Assembly: GCA_964548595.1 (NCBI GenBank)
Contig: CAZJQO010000016.1
Location: 1 to 28,605 of the forward strand
DNA from: JAJYVH01 sp964548595
GTDB taxonomy: Archaea; Micrarchaeota; Micrarchaeia; Micrarchaeales; CABMGC01
Length of the DNA stretch: 28,605 bases
Reading direction: 5' to 3'
Part shown: positions 12,658 through 20,823 of the stretch, one piece after another
Numbering within the stretch: position 1 is the first letter of the stretch
How the letters are laid out: the number at the start of each line of letters is the position of its first letter
The notes under the pieces: generated by a model
Seen by the model: the letters and a program-made list of their open reading frames with translations, nothing else
What the model was told of the DNA's origin: nothing
Databases searched by the model: none
Translations under genes and position numbers: made by a program

Positions 12658-14616
12658 TTGATAGAGTTGGAAGAAGAGGGAAAAGCAGAAACTAAGAGCA
12701 CGCTTGATGCAGTAAAATCGCTCATACCAAAGGAGGCAGAGCTTACAAAGGCAGAGTTCGAGGGGCCGGACGTAGCCATATATGTGAAGAACGTAGCTGC
12801 GCTCTACGGCAACGAAAACATAATAAGAGGCATCTCCGCTACCGTGAAGAAGAAGCTTATAGTGAGGAGCGACACCTCGAGCCTCTCGGATCCGGAGAAG
12901 GCAACGAAGAAGATACTCGAGATAGTGCCGCAGGAAGCAGGTATCAGGGCGGAGAGCATAAGGTACGTGCCCGAGTTCAACGAAGTGCAGTTGGAGGCGA
13001 TGAAGCCGGGCCTGGTCATAGGCAAGGGAGGCAGCACGCTGATAAGGATAGTGATAGAGACTGGCTGGGTGCCGAAGGTGCTGCGCATACCTACTATGAA
13101 CAGCGACGTGATAAGCGGTGTCAGGCAGCTGCTTGTCAAGGAGAGCGAGTTCAGGAAGAAGTTCCTGACCACGATAGGCAAGAAGATAAACCAGCCGATG
13201 CTGAAGAGCGAGTGGGTCAAGGCAACAGCGCTCGGCGGCTTCAGGGAAGTGGGCAGGAGCAGTTTGCTGATAGAGACCAACCATTCCAAGATGATAATAG
13301 ACTGCGGCGTGAGTCCCGAACCGGCGGTGAAGGGCCTTGACGCGGTAACAGGGGACACCAACAAGGCATTCCCGTACCTTGACAGCGCCAACATAACTAT
13401 AAACGACCTCGATGCGGTAATACTTACGCACGCGCACATGGACCACATAGGCTTCGTGCCTTATCTCTTCAAATTCGGGTACGATGGGCCGGTGTACTGC
13501 ACTCCCCCCACCAGGGACCTTGCCGCCCTTCTGCTTTACGACTACATGAAGCTGGTGCAGCGCAGCGGGGGCACGCCCCTCTACGAGGAGAAGGACGTGA
13601 AGAAGATGCTCTCGCACATGGTGACAAGGGACTATGGCGAGGTGACCAACGTCACTGAGGAAGTGAAGCTTACGTACCACAACGCAGGCCACATCCTGGG
13701 AAGCTCTGTTGTGCACCTGCACATAGGGGAGGGAGTGTACAACGTGGTGCACACCGGCGACATGAAGTACGGGTTCACGAGGCTGCTGGACCAGGCAGAC
13801 ACAAGGTATCCGCGCATAGACTCGCTCTTCATAGAGAGCACGTACGGAGGGCCGAGGGACGTGACCGCAAACAGGCAGGAAGCTGAGCTGCAGCTAATGC
13901 AGCTGATAAGGCGCGTGGTGGACAGCAAGGGCAAGGTGCTCATTCCTGTATTTTCCGTAGGAAGGGCGCAGGAGCTGATGCTTGCCCTGGAGTCATTTGC
14001 AGAGACCAATCCTATGTACAAGCTTGATGTACCCGTCTACCTGGACGGCATGATACTCGAGGCTACCGCCATACACACTGCGTATCCCGAGTACCTCAAA
14101 GCGAGCCTGCAGCACAGGATACTGAGCAACAACTCGCCGTTCGAGGCTGAGATCTTCGAAGTGGCAAAGGGCGAGCGCCAGGATATAGTCGACAAGGGTC
14201 CTTCGGTAATACTTGCCAGCGGCGGAATGCTCAACGGAGGCACGAGTCTGGAGTACTTCAAGGCGCTGGCCGAGGACGAGCGCAACGCCATAGCGTTTGT
14301 AGGCTACAACAGCGTGAATTCGCTGGGCAGGAAGATACAGAACGGCTTCAGGGAGATAGCGCTGCCTGGTGAGGACGGCAAGCTGGCTCCGGTTAACGTG
14401 CGCATGCAGGTAAGCACCGTCGAGGGCTTTTCAGGGCACAGCGACAGGCGCCAGCTGATGAACTTCGTGCAGAACCTGAGGCCCGGCCAGCCGAAGAAGA
14501 TATTTACGATGCACGGCGAAGAGCAGAAGTGCGACGACCTTGCAAGGACGCTTGGAGCCAGGTTCCGCGTCGAGGCACGCGCGCCAATGAACCTGGATTC
14601 GATAAGGTTCAAGTGA
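12658..14616 (+). CDS. KH/beta-CASP ribonuclease aCPSF1 (FttA)
   Basis: This is the archaeal homologue of CPSF73, a zinc-dependent nuclease that cleaves transcript 3' ends and acts as the global termination factor. The 652-residue product has an N-terminal KHa/KHb region, with the RNA-binding GxxG loop as GKGGST near residue 122. A metallo-beta-lactamase core with LTHAHMDHIG near 256 follows, then HNAGHILGSS, HTGDMKYG and the beta-CASP segment (ESTYGG, PVFSVGRAQE, LASGGMLNGG). The C-terminal FSGHSDR and MHGE motifs carry the final metal ligands. Its length is normal for the family. No ATG fits; the TTG at 12658 is used because the conserved N-terminus begins there (a second TTG lies at 12667). 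It converges on the response-regulator gene with no gap. Confidence 0.96.
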   Translation: MIELEEEGKAETKSTLDAVKSLIPKEAELTKAEFEGPDVAIYVKNVAALYGNENIIRGISATVKKKLIVRSDTSSLSDPEKATKKILEIVPQEAGIRAESIRYVPEFNEVQLEAMKPGLVIGKGGSTLIRIVIETGWVPKVLRIPTMNSDVISGVRQLLVKESEFRKKFLTTIGKKINQPMLKSEWVKATALGGFREVGRSSLLIETNHSKMIIDCGVSPEPAVKGLDAVTGDTNKAFPYLDSANITINDLDAVILTHAHMDHIGFVPYLFKFGYDGPVYCTPPTRDLAALLLYDYMKLVQRSGGTPLYEEKDVKKMLSHMVTRDYGEVTNVTEEVKLTYHNAGHILGSSVVHLHIGEGVYNVVHTGDMKYGFTRLLDQADTRYPRIDSLFIESTYGGPRDVTANRQEAELQLMQLIRRVVDSKGKVLIPVFSVGRAQELMLALESFAETNPMYKLDVPVYLDGMILEATAIHTAYPEYLKASLQHRILSNNSPFEAEIFEVAKGERQDIVDKGPSVILASGGMLNGGTSLEYFKALAEDERNAIAFVGYNSVNSLGRKIQNGFREIALPGEDGKLAPVNVRMQVSTVEGFSGHSDRRQLMNFVQNLRPGQPKKIFTMHGEEQKCDDLARTLGARFRVEARAPMNLDSIRFK

Positions 14617-15813
14617 CTAGTCCTGCCTGCCTGCTCCCCTGCCTATGGAGAGCTTGATCCTGTTAGAGTCCCTGGTTATAGTGATGTCCAGGTCCTCGCT
14701 GCCGAGCATGCGCCTCAGCTCGTCATAGGTGTAGGAGCCTATGTCCCCGTTGGCGCGCTTCTCCTTCAAAACTTCCGCGCGCCTAGCTATAAGAGTCTCG
14801 CGCTTTATCTCAGCGTACGTGAGCGAGAGCATTGGGCTCTGCGCTGTGTAGGTGTCCTCTATGCCCAGCTCTATGGGCTTGTAGCCCTCGCTCTGGTATA
14901 CGAACGGCAGAACGGCCTGGAACTCCTGCTTTATCTCGTCCACTGTCTTCTCCACTAGTTTACCGTTTCCTGCAAGCACGAAATCGTCGCCGTTCAAAAA
15001 GCCGACGAACGTCTCGCCTCTCGTGTCGCGCACCTTGTCCTGCAGCAGCTGCGATACAAGCCTGAGTATTGTTATGCCTGCGTCGTTCCCGAAACGCTGG
15101 GCGAAATTGGCAAGGTTATCGACCCTGAGCCTGCCTATGCTGTAGTCGGCGCCGGTGCTCTTCACGGCCTTCTCCATCGTGCCCGATATGCGCTCCTCGT
15201 TCGGCAGATCGATCAGCGGGTCGAACTTCTTGCCCTTCTTCTTCAGGAATATGGTTACCAGGCCGCCAAGCTCGCGCGGGTCGAAGGGCTTCTTTATGTA
15301 GTAATCAGCGCCGTACTTTATGCCCTTGAACCTGTTGCTCGTTGCGTCCATCGCGCTCACTATTATTACAGTTATGTCCTTCAGCACCGGCGTCGTCTTT
15401 ATCGTCTTGCAGACCTCGAGTCCGTCTGCGCCGGGCAGCATCAGGTCAAGTATGACTAGGTCTGGTTTCTGGTACTTAATCTTCTCTATCGCCTCCTTGC
15501 CGTCGTATATCTGCGTTGTCTCGTAGTTGCTGCCTATGGAGAGCGCCATCAGCTTGTTTATCGCTGGATCGTCCTCCACTATGAAGACGCGCTTTATTGG
15601 CTGCTGCTCCTGGAGCATGTAATAAGTAGGTATGCCCCCGCTGCTCCTTGACGCTATTGCGCCCGCCTTCTCGAGTTCCGCGAGCGCCCTGTCCAGCGTG
15701 TCGTTCTCCGCGTCAAGCTCAGTCACATAGTCCTTGAGCTCATTATACGTTACCTCCTGCCTGTCGTTTATCATTGACATTATGTCCGATTCAACATCCT
15801 CTATGCCTTTCAT
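14617..15813 (-). CDS. Response regulator: winged helix, receiver and degenerate GGDEF-like domain
   Basis: The 398-residue protein has three parts. Residues about 5-68 look like a DNA-binding winged helix (ALAELEKAGAIASRSSGG then YYML). Residues about 73-190 are a CheY-type receiver with acidic pocket E80-D81-D82, phospho-acceptor Asp123 (VILDLMLPG), Ser153 and Lys175 (YYIKKPFDP). Residues about 197-330 resemble a diguanylate cyclase domain: DPLIDLPNEER matches the opening DPLTGLPNRR, and LNGDDFVL replaces the GGDEF loop. The first metal Asp of the usual DxD is Arg230, and the loop is NGDDF, so cyclase activity is unlikely. The start at 15813 follows a GGGGAG Shine-Dalgarno. The likely partner kinase lies at 16930-19212. 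GGDEF-like domains are rare in archaea. Confidence 0.8.
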   Translation of the reverse strand: MKGIEDVESDIMSMINDRQEVTYNELKDYVTELDAENDTLDRALAELEKAGAIASRSSGGIPTYYMLQEQQPIKRVFIVEDDPAINKLMALSIGSNYETTQIYDGKEAIEKIKYQKPDLVILDLMLPGADGLEVCKTIKTTPVLKDITVIIVSAMDATSNRFKGIKYGADYYIKKPFDPRELGGLVTIFLKKKGKKFDPLIDLPNEERISGTMEKAVKSTGADYSIGRLRVDNLANFAQRFGNDAGITILRLVSQLLQDKVRDTRGETFVGFLNGDDFVLAGNGKLVEKTVDEIKQEFQAVLPFVYQSEGYKPIELGIEDTYTAQSPMLSLTYAEIKRETLIARRAEVLKEKRANGDIGSYTYDELRRMLGSEDLDITITRDSNRIKLSIGRGAGRQD

Positions 15814-15848
15814 AAGCTCCCCTGGTCGCAAGCCTATTGGGTAGCGAA

Positions 15849-15860
15849 AGAATAATATTG
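15849..15860. promoter_or_regulatory. Shared divergent TATA region (response regulator / surface protein)
   Basis: The AT-rich AATAATATT at 15851-15859 lies 42 nt from the regulator ATG (15813) and 37 nt from the surface-protein ATG (15892). Both would have short leaders. The regulator could control both genes from here, but no operator repeat is visible. Confidence 0.4.
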
Positions 15861-15891
15861 GTTCTTGCAGAAACCCTCTTCAGGTCACGGT

Positions 15892-16914
15892 ATGCGTAAT
15901 GAAAAGGCGCAAGTGCCAAGCGCCATGAAACAGCGCCATCCTGCGAGGCTCGCCCATCCGGCGAGGCTCGCGCTTCTAGTAGTAATAGCGCTGATTGCAA
16001 TCTACGCTGTATATTCCCTGCTGACTCCGGGCGTTGCCACCGTCTCTTCGACCCAACAATTCTCGCTGCAGCTTAACCAGACGGTCTTCATGAGGCTCTA
16101 CAACAGCAGTGCAGTGGCGCTGACCCTTGTCTCCACTTCAGCATCCGGCGCCTCCTTCGCGCTGAGCGGAGTGCCTGTGCTGTACAGCCCAATGGTGCAT
16201 TTCACCCTTTCGCCGGCGCAGAGCCTAAGCGTCAGCGCCTTCGGAACGAAGAGCGCTGACATGAACATACTGCTCGTCTCAAGCACAGGAACAGGAGCCA
16301 GCGTCAAGATAACGCCGCTGAATGCGTTCCTGGGAGTGGCCGTCAGCCCGGGCGTCAGCGTCTCCAATCCCGCAAGCCTGAGCGGCACGAGCAGCAGCAA
16401 TGTCACCATCGTTGCTCCGCAATCCACGAGCAGCGTGCCCAGTACCGTAACTACCACGGTGCAAAGCGCCAGCCAGTCAGAGGTGTCAAAGGCGTTTGAG
16501 CTTATGAACTTCACCGGCACCGGCGTACTGATGCAGGAGTATGCGGCGCTCTACGCCAAGGATTCCGGGTGCGACGCAAGCACGTACAACTCCACGTACA
16601 TCACCTACCACGGTACAAGCCCTCCGGCCCCGCTCTCGTTCGCAAACCTGAGCAGGGAGACACCTACCGGCATTGCAGTGAACGCCACGGTCTCTTCAGG
16701 CACCAGCGTAGCCATAGTGTACAAGACGGTAGCGCCTTCAGCCGGTTCCACAGGTGCGGCTGTCATTGCCGAGGTCAACACAAGCTCATCATCGTTCCTC
16801 ACCAGCGTGACATACACCGGGGTGTACGCAGGACTGAACTACACCGTGCTCAACAGCACGTACGCATTCCAGAGCAAGATACTCAACGACTGCGCCGCAT
16901 ACATTACTCCCTGA
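15892..16914 (+). CDS. Membrane-anchored, sequon-rich Ser/Thr surface protein
   Basis: I do not recognise a family. The 340-residue product has a short basic cytoplasmic tail, one hydrophobic helix (about residues 26-45, LALLVVIALIAIYAVYSLL) and then a long Ser/Thr/Val-rich extracytoplasmic part. About ten N-x-S/T sequons are spread through it (for example NQT, NVT, NFT, NLS, NYT, NST), indicating heavy N-glycosylation. Two Cys, at roughly residues 225 and 335, could form a disulphide. The N-terminal tail contains an 18-bp direct duplication coding HPARLA twice. The start at 15892 was preferred to the TTG at 15865. The gene sits between the response regulator and the histidine kinase, both on the other strand, so it may be a sensed or controlled surface component. 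That link is inference. Confidence 0.72.
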   Translation: MRNEKAQVPSAMKQRHPARLAHPARLALLVVIALIAIYAVYSLLTPGVATVSSTQQFSLQLNQTVFMRLYNSSAVALTLVSTSASGASFALSGVPVLYSPMVHFTLSPAQSLSVSAFGTKSADMNILLVSSTGTGASVKITPLNAFLGVAVSPGVSVSNPASLSGTSSSNVTIVAPQSTSSVPSTVTTTVQSASQSEVSKAFELMNFTGTGVLMQEYAALYAKDSGCDASTYNSTYITYHGTSPPAPLSFANLSRETPTGIAVNATVSSGTSVAIVYKTVAPSAGSTGAAVIAEVNTSSSSFLTSVTYTGVYAGLNYTVLNSTYAFQSKILNDCAAYITP

Positions 16915-16927
16915 TCGCGCGGGCGCT

Positions 16928-16941
16928 GCTCAGCGCTGAGC
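16928..16941. terminator. 14-nt palindrome between convergent genes
   Basis: GCTCAGCGCTGAGC is a perfect palindrome that overlaps the stop codon of the histidine kinase gene and lies 14 nt after the surface-protein stop. It could form a short hairpin in either transcript. No strong T-run follows, so a terminator role is tentative. Confidence 0.3.
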
Positions 16942-19212
16942 TTCCTCCTTCTGCGCCTGCTGCCTGTCCTCTTTCTTCTTTCCCTTCTTCACCGCCCTTG
17001 ATATGGGCAGCGTGAACCAGAACGTGCTGCCCCTGCCTGGCTCCGACTCCACGCCTACCTTGCCACCGTGCAGTTTCACTATCTCCTTGACTATGCTGAG
17101 CCCGAGACCCGTGCCCGAGCCCTCCTGCACCGTCAGCCCCTTCCTCTGCACCTGGTAGAACTTCTTGAAGAGCTTGTTCCTGTCCTCCTTGCTTATGCCG
17201 GTGCCGGTGTCCCTGACTTCTATATGCACGAACCTGCTCTTGCTGCTTGCCCTTGATACTTTCAGCGATATGCTGCCGCGGTCGGTGAACTTTATCGCAT
17301 TTCCTACGAGGTTCACGAGTACCTGTATGAGCCTGTTGGGATCGGCTGTTATGATGGGCACGTTGTACTCAGTGCCTATCTCGAAAGTAAGCCCCTTCTT
17401 CTCAGCGAATTCCACAAGCGATTGTATAGCCGGATTCTTCACCAGATCGTTGAAGTTCACCTGCTGCACGTCAAGCTGTATCCTGCCGGAGCTGAGCTTC
17501 GCCACGTCCAGTATCTGGAGTATGAGCTTCAGCAGCCTGTCGGCCTCGTTGGCTATTATGTTTGCATACTCCTTGTAGTGCGGGTCCAGTTCGTTCCCGC
17601 TTCCTGCAAGCAGCTTGCCGTAGCCGTAGATGCTTGTCAGCGGCGTCTTGAGGTCGTGCGATATGTTGTAAAGGAACTGTGTCTTGAGCTCGCTCTCCGA
17701 CTTTGCGTTTTCGTACTTCTTCTCCAGCTCCTCGTTTGCTTCCTCGAGTTTTATGACCTTCTGCTTCGTGGCCAGCTCCTTGATCACGACTACGTAGCCC
17801 ACCAGGTTGTAGTCAGCGTCACGCATGCTCCTCAGCGCCTGCTCGCACGGCACCGGATCGCCGCTCTTTTGCTTTACGTTGACAAAATCGTTCTCAACGA
17901 CCCCGCTGTTCTTCGCTATGGCAGCAGAAGAGTCAAACTTGCTCCTGCTTTCGTTATCAGAGTACAGCGCTGTCACAGATACGCCGCTGAGTTCGCTGTT
18001 GGAATAGCCGAGCAGCCGCTCCGCGCTCCTGTTCATCGATTTCACATAGCCGAGGGCGTCGATGCTTATTATCGCGTCGTTGCTCGACTCTATCAGGCCC
18101 TCCAGCGCATCCTGCATCGCAGCCGCGTACTTCTCAAGATTGCTGCTGGATATGGTGCACGAATAGCCGCCGAACGCATTCCTTGATATAACTGCTTTTG
18201 CGTCCGCGTATATGCCGTTGCCGAGGTTCAGGTGCAACGTCCTTGTGGCGTTGCCGCTGACCTGCTTGAGCCAGTCGCCGAAGCCGCTGTCGGAGTACAG
18301 CAGGTCGGACAGCCTGCTGCCTACGAAAGCATTCCTGCTTATCTTCAGTGTGCGCTCTATGTTGCCGCTGGCCCAGAGTACTGTGGTATCAGGCGCGAGC
18401 AGCATGAACGAGTCATTGCTCCCCTGCTCGGCTGCCTTTAGCTTCTCCCTGGTTTCCAACAGCTCCGTGGCATCTGAGAGCAACACGTGCATGAGCCTGT
18501 CGTTAACCTTCCCGCAGCTTGTTTTGAAGATCCTGCTCTGCTGCAGCCTGTCCCTTATGTCCGCTGTGCGCCAGCCCTGCAGCGACGTGAGCATGTTCGC
18601 ATCGGCATCTATGAACTCATTGACGTTCCTGCCCACTATCTCCTTCTGCGTCTTTCCGAAAGCCTCGCAGGCGCTCTTGTTCGCCTTGACAATGGTCCCG
18701 TTCCTGTCGATGAGCATCTGCGCCATGTATGTGTTGAACGCCGCGTCGAAGTAATGCGCCAGGTTTATGCTCCTCTCGCGCTCTGCCTTGGCAGCTACCG
18801 CATAGCCCAGAGCCTCAGCCGCTATGCCCAGCCTCGAGACCATGCCTGCATCGAAAGCGTCATCATGCCTAGACAGGAACGTTGCCACAATGATTGGCTT
18901 GCCCTCGACTGAGACGGGCAGCAGCATGCAGCTCCTGAAGCCCAGGTTGTAGTGCTTTATGAGCTCTGAAAAAGCCGAATAGCCGCTCAACCTGTTGTCC
19001 ACGTAGGGCTTGCCTGTGTTAATCACGAACGCGTCAAGGCCGTCCAGCGCTGCCCTCTCCGGCGCCGCGTCCTTGACAACCACGTGCTCTATCCCTGTCG
19101 CGCTCCCGATCTTGGCCGCAAACTTTGCAAGCAGCGCATCTTCGCTTCCAGCCTCTCTGCTCATCTCGAATACTTCGGCAACTACCTGCTCTACAGTGGC
19201 AGCTTCCTGCAT
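16930..19212 (-). CDS. Soluble GAF/PAS sensor histidine kinase
   Basis: This 760-residue kinase has no membrane helix, so it should sense a cytoplasmic signal. In order it has a GAF-like domain (about 20-145) and a PAS domain (about 160-255, MLIDRNGTIVKANKSACEAF). A second, weaker PAS (about 275-370) and a third PAS (about 378-490, DAIISIDALGYVKSMNRSAE) follow, then a coiled linker. The HisKA domain has phospho-acceptor His in NISHDLKTPL. The ATPase domain has N-box NLVGNAIKFTD, G1 VRDTGTGIS and G2 GTGLGLSIVKEI. All catalytic motifs are intact. The basic tail ends in Lys/Gln-rich sequence. The response regulator at 14617-15813 is the only visible partner. The start at 19212 lies about 34 nt from a TATA-like box shared with fibrillarin. 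Confidence 0.93.
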   Translation of the reverse strand: MQEAATVEQVVAEVFEMSREAGSEDALLAKFAAKIGSATGIEHVVVKDAAPERAALDGLDAFVINTGKPYVDNRLSGYSAFSELIKHYNLGFRSCMLLPVSVEGKPIIVATFLSRHDDAFDAGMVSRLGIAAEALGYAVAAKAERERSINLAHYFDAAFNTYMAQMLIDRNGTIVKANKSACEAFGKTQKEIVGRNVNEFIDADANMLTSLQGWRTADIRDRLQQSRIFKTSCGKVNDRLMHVLLSDATELLETREKLKAAEQGSNDSFMLLAPDTTVLWASGNIERTLKISRNAFVGSRLSDLLYSDSGFGDWLKQVSGNATRTLHLNLGNGIYADAKAVISRNAFGGYSCTISSSNLEKYAAAMQDALEGLIESSNDAIISIDALGYVKSMNRSAERLLGYSNSELSGVSVTALYSDNESRSKFDSSAAIAKNSGVVENDFVNVKQKSGDPVPCEQALRSMRDADYNLVGYVVVIKELATKQKVIKLEEANEELEKKYENAKSESELKTQFLYNISHDLKTPLTSIYGYGKLLAGSGNELDPHYKEYANIIANEADRLLKLILQILDVAKLSSGRIQLDVQQVNFNDLVKNPAIQSLVEFAEKKGLTFEIGTEYNVPIITADPNRLIQVLVNLVGNAIKFTDRGSISLKVSRASSKSRFVHIEVRDTGTGISKEDRNKLFKKFYQVQRKGLTVQEGSGTGLGLSIVKEIVKLHGGKVGVESEPGRGSTFWFTLPISRAVKKGKKKEDRQQAQKEEAQR

Positions 19213-19241
19213 TTGGGTCGCAATACACTCTGTGTTGCCAG

Positions 19242-19251
19242 ATTTAATATC
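19242..19251. promoter_or_regulatory. Shared divergent TATA region (histidine kinase / fibrillarin)
   Basis: ATTTAATATC is the only AT-rich element in the 68 bp between the two starts. It lies about 34 nt from the kinase ATG and 35 nt from the fibrillarin ATG. Confidence 0.45.
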
Positions 19252-19280
19252 TTTACGCGCAATCCTTGTCAGTGCGTGCC

Positions 19281-19940
19281 ATGCAGGCTGTTAGGCTCTT
19301 CGACGGCGTATACAGGCTGGGCGGCAAGCTTGCGACAAGGAACCTGGTGACGGGCAGGAGCGTATACGGAGAGGAGCTCGTGGAATACGAGGGCGAGGAG
19401 TACAGGCTCTGGAACCCGTACAGGAGCAAACTCGCAGCTGCCATAATAAACGGCCTCGGTGCGCTTGGCATAAAGCACGGCTCCAGGGTGCTGTACCTTG
19501 GCGCAGCCACGGGGACGACATGCAGCCATGTGAGTGACATAGTGGGCAGGGAGGGCATCGTCTGCTGCGTGGAGATCGCGGAACGGAGCATGCGCGAGCT
19601 CCTGAAAGTATGCGAAGACAGGCCAAACATGCTTCCTATGCTGCAGGACGCCAGGAAAGTCGAAGCATACGCAAGCGAGGTGAAGGAGTACGATGTGATA
19701 TACCAGGACATAGCCGCAAGGGACCAGGCTGATATACTCGCTATCAACACACGGCTGCTGAAGAGAAGGGGCCTGGCGTACGTGGCCATCAAGTCGCAGA
19801 GCATAGACGTTGCAAAGAGGCCTGAGCTCGTCTTCAGGGAATTCATCGAAAGCATCAACAACAGGTACGATGTGCTGCAGACGCTGCCGCTGATACCCTT
19901 CACTAAAATGCACCTCTTCGCTGCGCTGCAGAAGAAATAG
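19281..19940 (+). CDS. flpA: Fibrillarin-like rRNA/tRNA 2'-O-methyltransferase
   Basis: This is the catalytic subunit of box C/D RNPs, which methylates ribose 2'-OH groups at sites chosen by guide RNAs. The 219-residue product matches archaeal fibrillarin. It opens with VRLFDGVYRLGGKLATRNL and contains WNPYRSKLAAAI. The SAM-binding site is YLGAATGTTCSHVSDIVG, with the acidic strand VCCVEIAERS, then YQDIAARDQADIL and VAIKSQSIDV bearing the catalytic Lys. Its length is usual. The ATG at 19281 was chosen over the upstream TTG because MQAVRLFDG matches the family N-terminus. The usual partner gene nop5 is not adjacent. Confidence 0.96.
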   Translation: MQAVRLFDGVYRLGGKLATRNLVTGRSVYGEELVEYEGEEYRLWNPYRSKLAAAIINGLGALGIKHGSRVLYLGAATGTTCSHVSDIVGREGIVCCVEIAERSMRELLKVCEDRPNMLPMLQDARKVEAYASEVKEYDVIYQDIAARDQADILAINTRLLKRRGLAYVAIKSQSIDVAKRPELVFREFIESINNRYDVLQTLPLIPFTKMHLFAALQKK

Positions 19941-19952
19941 CGCTTCAGGAAG

Positions 19953-19963
19953 CAATTTAATGG
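19953..19963 (+). promoter_or_regulatory. TATA box for the zinc-ribbon/repeat protein
   Basis: CAATTTAATGG is centred about 31 nt before the ATG at 19989, compatible with a leaderless or nearly leaderless start. Confidence 0.45.
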
Positions 19964-19988
19964 TTAGGGCGCATGTCTAATTGGTTCC

Positions 19989-20819
19989 ATGCTAAACGCA
20001 GCCAAGTACGCCAGGTCGCTTGACAGATACGCTGCGCAGAGCACCGTATGCCCGCACTGTGGCATGCAGAGTGCTGTGTCCAAAGCAGCTTACTCGTTTT
20101 GCAATTTCTGCGAGCAACGCATAGATCTGGCCAGGCGTGTACCGGAACACGAGAAGGTGGCAAGCACCGCCTTCATGCCCGTAGCCTCGCAGCTCAGTGC
20201 AGGGAGACTTGACGCAGCAGTGGCCGCGGCGGAGAGGCTGCTGAAGGGCAACACAGACCCGGAGCAGCTCTACCTGCTCGGTGTCTTCTATTCGAGCGCT
20301 TCGTGGACAAGGTACACAACCAGGGATTACGACCTGCGCGGATTCATGGAGGCCAACGCCACAAGCATAAGGAACGCCCTGGACCTTACCGCCAGAGCCA
20401 AGGAGTGCTTCTACAAGGCAATAAAGAGAGTCGGAGACGCCCAGGCAGACAATGCGGCTGCAGACGCGCAGCTGCTCTTCATAAAGTTCATGAGCTGCGT
20501 GAGGCTGCACAGGAAAACAGACGCGTTGAGCGCGTTCGAGGGGCTTAAGAAGCTTGACAAGCAGAACGAATTCATCGGATATGCATACGCGGTCTATGCT
20601 GTAGAGGCAGAAACCAAGGACGCTGACAAAGCGCTGGCTGGTCTGCTCATGGGCATGGAGCCTAATTCCTTCTACTACCTTGCCAGGTATCTCGCAAAAC
20701 AAAAAAAGCTTTCAGAAGCATCGGATCTGCTTCGCAGGCTCGGCAGGATAGCGAGTATTCCGCTTGCCGACGAGCTGGCTTACAAGATGAAGCAGGCGCT
20801 GGAAGCTGCCGAGATGTAA
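19989..20819 (+). CDS. Zinc-ribbon plus TPR-like helical repeat protein, function unknown
   Basis: I do not recognise a named family. The 276-residue product has an N-terminal zinc ribbon made of CPHC (residues 21-24) and CNFC (residues 38-41). Mostly alpha-helical sequence follows (about 60-276), resembling TPR-like repeats: helix pairs such as AAVAAAERLLKGNTDPEQLYLLGVFY and KALAGLLMGMEPNSFYYLARYLAKQKKLSEASDLLRRLG. Such proteins usually mediate protein-protein contacts. No membrane helix or signal peptide is present. It follows fibrillarin on the same strand but probably has its own promoter. It converges on the minus-strand gene ending at 20824. Confidence 0.7.
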   Translation: MLNAAKYARSLDRYAAQSTVCPHCGMQSAVSKAAYSFCNFCEQRIDLARRVPEHEKVASTAFMPVASQLSAGRLDAAVAAAERLLKGNTDPEQLYLLGVFYSSASWTRYTTRDYDLRGFMEANATSIRNALDLTARAKECFYKAIKRVGDAQADNAAADAQLLFIKFMSCVRLHRKTDALSAFEGLKKLDKQNEFIGYAYAVYAVEAETKDADKALAGLLMGMEPNSFYYLARYLAKQKKLSEASDLLRRLGRIASIPLADELAYKMKQALEAAEM

Positions 20820-20823
20820 ACAA

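Noticed and set aside
12592..13752. 386-codon minus-strand frame opposite aCPSF1
   Set aside because: Antisense of a complete KH/beta-CASP nuclease; His/Tyr/Val-rich with no family pattern.
17422..18186. 254-codon plus-strand frame inside the histidine kinase
   Set aside because: Antisense shadow; the minus strand has all kinase motifs.
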